This document shows, in pieces, positions 61,427-64,000 of a stretch of DNA of 64,000 nucleotides. The translations under genes were made by a program, and so were the position numbers. This DNA comes from Granulicella tundricola MP5ACTX9 (GTDB lineage: Bacteria > Acidobacteriota > Terriglobia > Terriglobales > Acidobacteriaceae): positions 3,162,001 through 3,226,000 of the forward strand of contig NC_015064.1 of the NCBI RefSeq assembly GCF_000178975.2, given 5' to 3'. The notes beneath the pieces were generated by a model. It did no database searches. It worked only from the letters and a program-made list of their open reading frames with translations, and was not told the DNA's origin. How positions within the stretch are numbered: position 1 is the first letter of the stretch; each line of letters opens with the position of its first letter.

Positions 61427-62068
61427 ATGCTCCATACCTTCGTAGCCCTAGTCCAGGACAAACCCGGTGTCCTCACCCGCGTAGCCTCCCTCTTCCGCCG
61501 CCTCAACATCAACATCGTCTCCTTGACGGTAGGCGAATCCGAGCGCCCCGACACCTCCCGCATGACCATCGTCTGCGAGGCCCCCGAGCACGCCGCCCAC
61601 CGCATCAAGGCCTCCCTCTATAAGCTTGAAATCACAGTAGACGTAGACGAGGTCGGCCGCTCGGAAGCCGTCATTCGAGAGCTCTGCCTCATCAAGGTAG
61701 CCGCCGGTCCCACCAGCCCGTTAGGCCAGGCCTCCCGCTCCCAGATCTTTGAATTGGCCACCGTCTTCCGCGCCCGCGTCGTAGACCTGGCCCCCGAGTC
61801 CATCATGCTCGAGATGACCGGCAGCTCGTCCAAAATAGAAGGCCTGGTCCAGGTCATCACGGAGTCCGGCTACACCATCCTGGAGGTCTCCCGCACCGGC
61901 CGCATGGCCATGCGCCGCGGCCACCACACCAGCCGAGTCCTCAAAGCCCTCGGCACCCCCAGCCAGGACAACTTCACCGGCCACCACGACGAAGACTTCG
62001 ACCAGAACCTCTCGGCCACAGAGATCATCCCCAACGAGTTCGAAGACGTCCACGAAGAAGAGCAGTAG
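61427..62068 (+). CDS. ilvN: Acetolactate synthase small (regulatory) subunit
   Basis: A 213-residue subunit with an N-terminal ACT domain (LHTFVALVQDKPGVLTRVASLFRRLNINIVSLTVGESE) and the C-terminal ALS small-subunit domain (RELCLIKVAA; FRARVVDLAPESIMLEMTGSSSKIEGLVQVI). It binds valine and tunes the catalytic subunit. The acidic tail (HHDEDFDQNLSATEIIPNEFEDVHEEEQ) is longer than in E. coli IlvH (about 163 residues). Unlike leuA, the feedback-sensing part is retained. Confidence 0.95.
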   Translation: MLHTFVALVQDKPGVLTRVASLFRRLNINIVSLTVGESERPDTSRMTIVCEAPEHAAHRIKASLYKLEITVDVDEVGRSEAVIRELCLIKVAAGPTSPLGQASRSQIFELATVFRARVVDLAPESIMLEMTGSSSKIEGLVQVITESGYTILEVSRTGRMAMRRGHHTSRVLKALGTPSQDNFTGHHDEDFDQNLSATEIIPNEFEDVHEEEQ

Positions 62069-62175
62069 TACATCCGCTCTTATTCGTCGCTATCACTTTT
62101 ATCCGCGTTACGCCGTTCTCCTCCAGGCGCCACGAAAACACCAAGTAAACTACTGAAAAGGATCGAACAAACACC

Positions 62176-63201
62176 ATGGCAAAGACCTACCACGACGCAG
62201 ACGCAGACCTCTCCCTCATCCAGGCCAAAAAGGTCGCGATCATCGGCTACGGCTCCCAGGGCCACGCCCACGCACTCAACCTCAAGGACTCCGGCGTCGA
62301 CGTCCGTGTAGGCCTCCGCCCCGGCTCCAAGAACGCCGAGCGCGCCAAGAATGCCGGCCTCGTCGTCGACACCGTAGCCGAAGTCTCCAAGTGGGCTGAC
62401 GTCATCATGAACCTCACGCCCGACCAGACCGCCGCCAAGGTCTACCACGCCGAAATCGCCCCCAACATGAAGCCCAACTGCACCCTCATGTTCGCGCACG
62501 GCTTCAACATCCGCTTCCGCACCATCACTCCGCCCGCCGGCGTGGACGTCTCCATGGCCGCACCCAAGGCCCCCGGCCACCGCGTCCGTGAGGTCTTCAC
62601 GGAAGGCGGCGGCGTGCCCGCCCTCGTCGCAGTCGAGCAGGATGCCAGCGGCACCGCCATGGCCCTGGCACTCTCCTACGCCAAGGGCATCGGCTGCACC
62701 CGCGCCGGAGTTCTCGAGACCACCTTCACCGAAGAGACCGAAACCGACCTCTTCGGCGAGCAGGCCGTTCTCTGCGGCGGAGCCGTCGCCCTCGTCAAAG
62801 CCGGCTTCCACACCCTCGTCGACGCAGGTTACCAGCCCGAACTCGCCTACTTCGAGTGCCTCCACGAGCTCAAACTCATCGTCGACCTCATGTACCGCGG
62901 CGGCATCGAGTACATGAACCACAGCATCTCAGACACCGCGGAGTGGGGCGGTTACCTCGCTCAGAACCGCATCGTCACGGAAGACATCAAGAAGAACATG
63001 AAGGCCATCCTGTCCGACATCACCGACGGCAGCTTCGCCAAGAAGTTCATCGAAGAGAACGAGACCGGCCGTCACGAGTTCGCCAAGTTCCGCAAGGCGG
63101 AAGCGGACGATCAGATCGAGATCGTCGGAAAGACCCTTCGCGCCGGCATGCCCTTCCTGGAACCGGTCATCGTCAAAGACGGAACTGTAGTCAAGCTGTA
63201 A
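62176..63201 (+). CDS. ilvC: Ketol-acid reductoisomerase (class I)
   Basis: A 341-residue NAD(P)H-dependent enzyme, second step of valine and isoleucine synthesis. It has the nucleotide loop [10 protein letters not shown] at 24-33 and the metal/catalytic section [52 protein letters not shown]. The C-terminus is [24 protein letters not shown]. Length identifies the short class I form. It is the last gene of the supercluster and is followed by a hairpin. Confidence 0.97.
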   Translation: MAKTYHDADADLSLIQAKKVAIIGYGSQGHAHALNLKDSGVDVRVGLRPGSKNAERAKNAGLVVDTVAEVSKWADVIMNLTPDQTAAKVYHAEIAPNMKPNCTLMFAHGFNIRFRTITPPAGVDVSMAAPKAPGHRVREVFTEGGGVPALVAVEQDASGTAMALALSYAKGIGCTRAGVLETTFTEETETDLFGEQAVLCGGAVALVKAGFHTLVDAGYQPELAYFECLHELKLIVDLMYRGGIEYMNHSISDTAEWGGYLAQNRIVTEDIKKNMKAILSDITDGSFAKKFIEENETGRHEFAKFRKAEADDQIEIVGKTLRAGMPFLEPVIVKDGTVVKL

Positions 63202-63226
63202 CCGTAGTAGCCGTAATAACTCGAAT

Positions 63227-63256
63227 GAGGGGTCCGCCCCCTATAGCGGACCTCTC
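63227..63256 (+). terminator. Hairpin after ilvC
   Basis: GAGGGGTCCGC pairs with GCGGACCTCTC (one mismatch) around 8 bases, 25 bases after the ilvC stop and before the next gene. No T tract follows, so it may terminate weakly or protect the mRNA 3' end. Confidence 0.45.
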
Positions 63257-63278
63257 CAGTCGGGTTTAGGATGGTGAT

Positions 63279-64000
63279 ATGGTGACCGAAATCGAAACTC
63301 CAGCCGCTTTATACACGGAAGCCTTCGCACCCGCGAAGCCAACCCCGCGCTGCGAGATCATCGCGGCCCTCAAAACCATCACACCCCTTGAAGGCCTCTC
63401 CGACGAGGAGTACGCCTGGCTCGCCGATAACGGAACCGAGCGCACCGGCGAAAGCGGCGCCATCGTCTTCCGCGAAGGCGAACCCGCCTGCAACATGAAC
63501 TTCATCCTCAAAGGTGAGATTCACGTCCGCCGCCGGCACTCCGGCCCCATGGCCTTCTTCGTCGGCCGCGCCGGCGCCATGACCGGCCTGCTTCCCTTCT
63601 CGCGCATGAAGACCTACGGCGGAGAGGGTTACACCAGCGGCCCCGTTTGGGTCCTGGACATCCATTCCCGCCAGTTCCCGGCGATGCTCGAGGCCATCCC
63701 TTCCATGGGCCAGCGCAGCGTTACCGTTCTGCTGGACCGAGTCCGTGAAGTCACGCGCATGGAGCAGCAGTCGGAAAAGCTCGCCGCCCTCGGCAAACTC
63801 GCCGCCAACCTCGCCCACGAGCTCAACAACCCGGCCTCCGCCGCCCAGCGCAGCGCAGCCTCCCTCTTCACAGAGCTACGCGAGTACGGCGACCGCAAGT
63901 ACCGCATGGGCACCCTCTGTCTCGACAGAGAACAGTCCCAAAAGATGCAGCAGTGGGTAGAACGCACCCGTGCTGAGATGTCCGCCTACCGCCGCCCCTC
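63279..64000 (+). CDS. Cyclic-nucleotide-binding-domain sensor histidine kinase (truncated by window end)
   Basis: The open frame runs from ATG (AGG upstream) to the window edge, 240 codons. Residues about 30-150 form a cNMP-binding beta-roll (LEGLSDEEYAWLADNGTERT; IVFREGEPACNMNFILKGEIHVRR). About residue 165 onwards is a helical linker and the HisKA H-box LAALGKLAANLAHELNNPAS, whose histidine is the phospho-acceptor; the kinase ATPase domain should lie beyond the window. The RE/R-A phosphate-binding motif of true cAMP sites is not evident, so the ligand is uncertain. Confidence 0.85.
   Translation, partial: MVTEIETPAALYTEAFAPAKPTPRCEIIAALKTITPLEGLSDEEYAWLADNGTERTGESGAIVFREGEPACNMNFILKGEIHVRRRHSGPMAFFVGRAGAMTGLLPFSRMKTYGGEGYTSGPVWVLDIHSRQFPAMLEAIPSMGQRSVTVLLDRVREVTRMEQQSEKLAALGKLAANLAHELNNPASAAQRSAASLFTELREYGDRKYRMGTLCLDREQSQKMQQWVERTRAEMSAYRRP

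Overview
The window looks like the chromosome of an acidobacterium of the Terriglobia type (Granulicella/Terriglobus/Edaphobacter group). This is inferred from high GC, the mix of gene families (DUF2127, DUF3037 with a HipA-like kinase, tricorn-like S41 proteins, a PNGase A-like enzyme, small beta-barrel proteins) and a Gram-negative envelope (TonB, TonB-dependent receptor, meso-DAP-type MurE). No rRNA, tRNA, CRISPR array, integrase or complete insertion sequence was recognised.

Region 1 (1-12.5 kb, mostly minus strand) is the division and cell wall (dcw) cluster. Reading along the minus strand the order is MraZ operator, mraZ, rsmH, ftsL, ftsI, murE, murF, mraY, a small membrane-anchored coiled-coil protein, then murD and ftsW (cut by the window edge). 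Between mraY and murD the cluster is split by plus-strand cargo: a FucP-type sugar transporter and a decayed MazEF/PemK-like toxin-antitoxin locus in which only an antitoxin and about 21 toxin residues remain.

Region 2 (12.8-25.2 kb) is mixed. It holds a DUF2127 membrane protein, a fasciclin protein, a HipA-like kinase/DUF3037 pair, an iron-uptake pair (TonB-dependent receptor and PKHD hydroxylase), an SRPBCC protein, ruvX, a PNGase A-like enzyme, a SulP permease, a BrnT/BrnA toxin-antitoxin pair with a palindromic operator, and a low-GC gene joining a PD-(D/E)XK nuclease to a PUA/EVE-like domain. The last is the best candidate here for an undescribed defence-type protein.

Region 3 (25.2-42.4 kb) carries dxs, a dicarboxylate symporter, a GT87-type glycosyltransferase, a large tricorn-like exported protein, a DUF4440 protein, a GAF/PAS hybrid sensor kinase, acs divergent from an OFA-family transporter, two very small membrane proteins, a DUF421 protein and galE.

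Region 4 (42.4-48.8 kb) is envelope-related: a TonB-like protein, an M48-related protein whose HExxH motif is destroyed, three small outer-membrane beta-barrel genes (one frameshifted) and a Spy/CpxP-like periplasmic protein.

Region 5 (48.8-63.2 kb) is a long plus-strand branched-chain amino acid supercluster: leuA, leuB, leuC, leuD, ilvD, ilvB, ilvN, ilvC. Seven genes not obviously involved in biosynthesis are interleaved with it. A divergent LysR gene precedes it, and a perfect 8-bp-arm palindrome of LysR type lies just upstream of leuA. LeuA lacks the C-terminal leucine-sensing domain. A REP-like palindrome sits in frame inside ilvB. The window ends in a cyclic-nucleotide-binding-domain histidine kinase.
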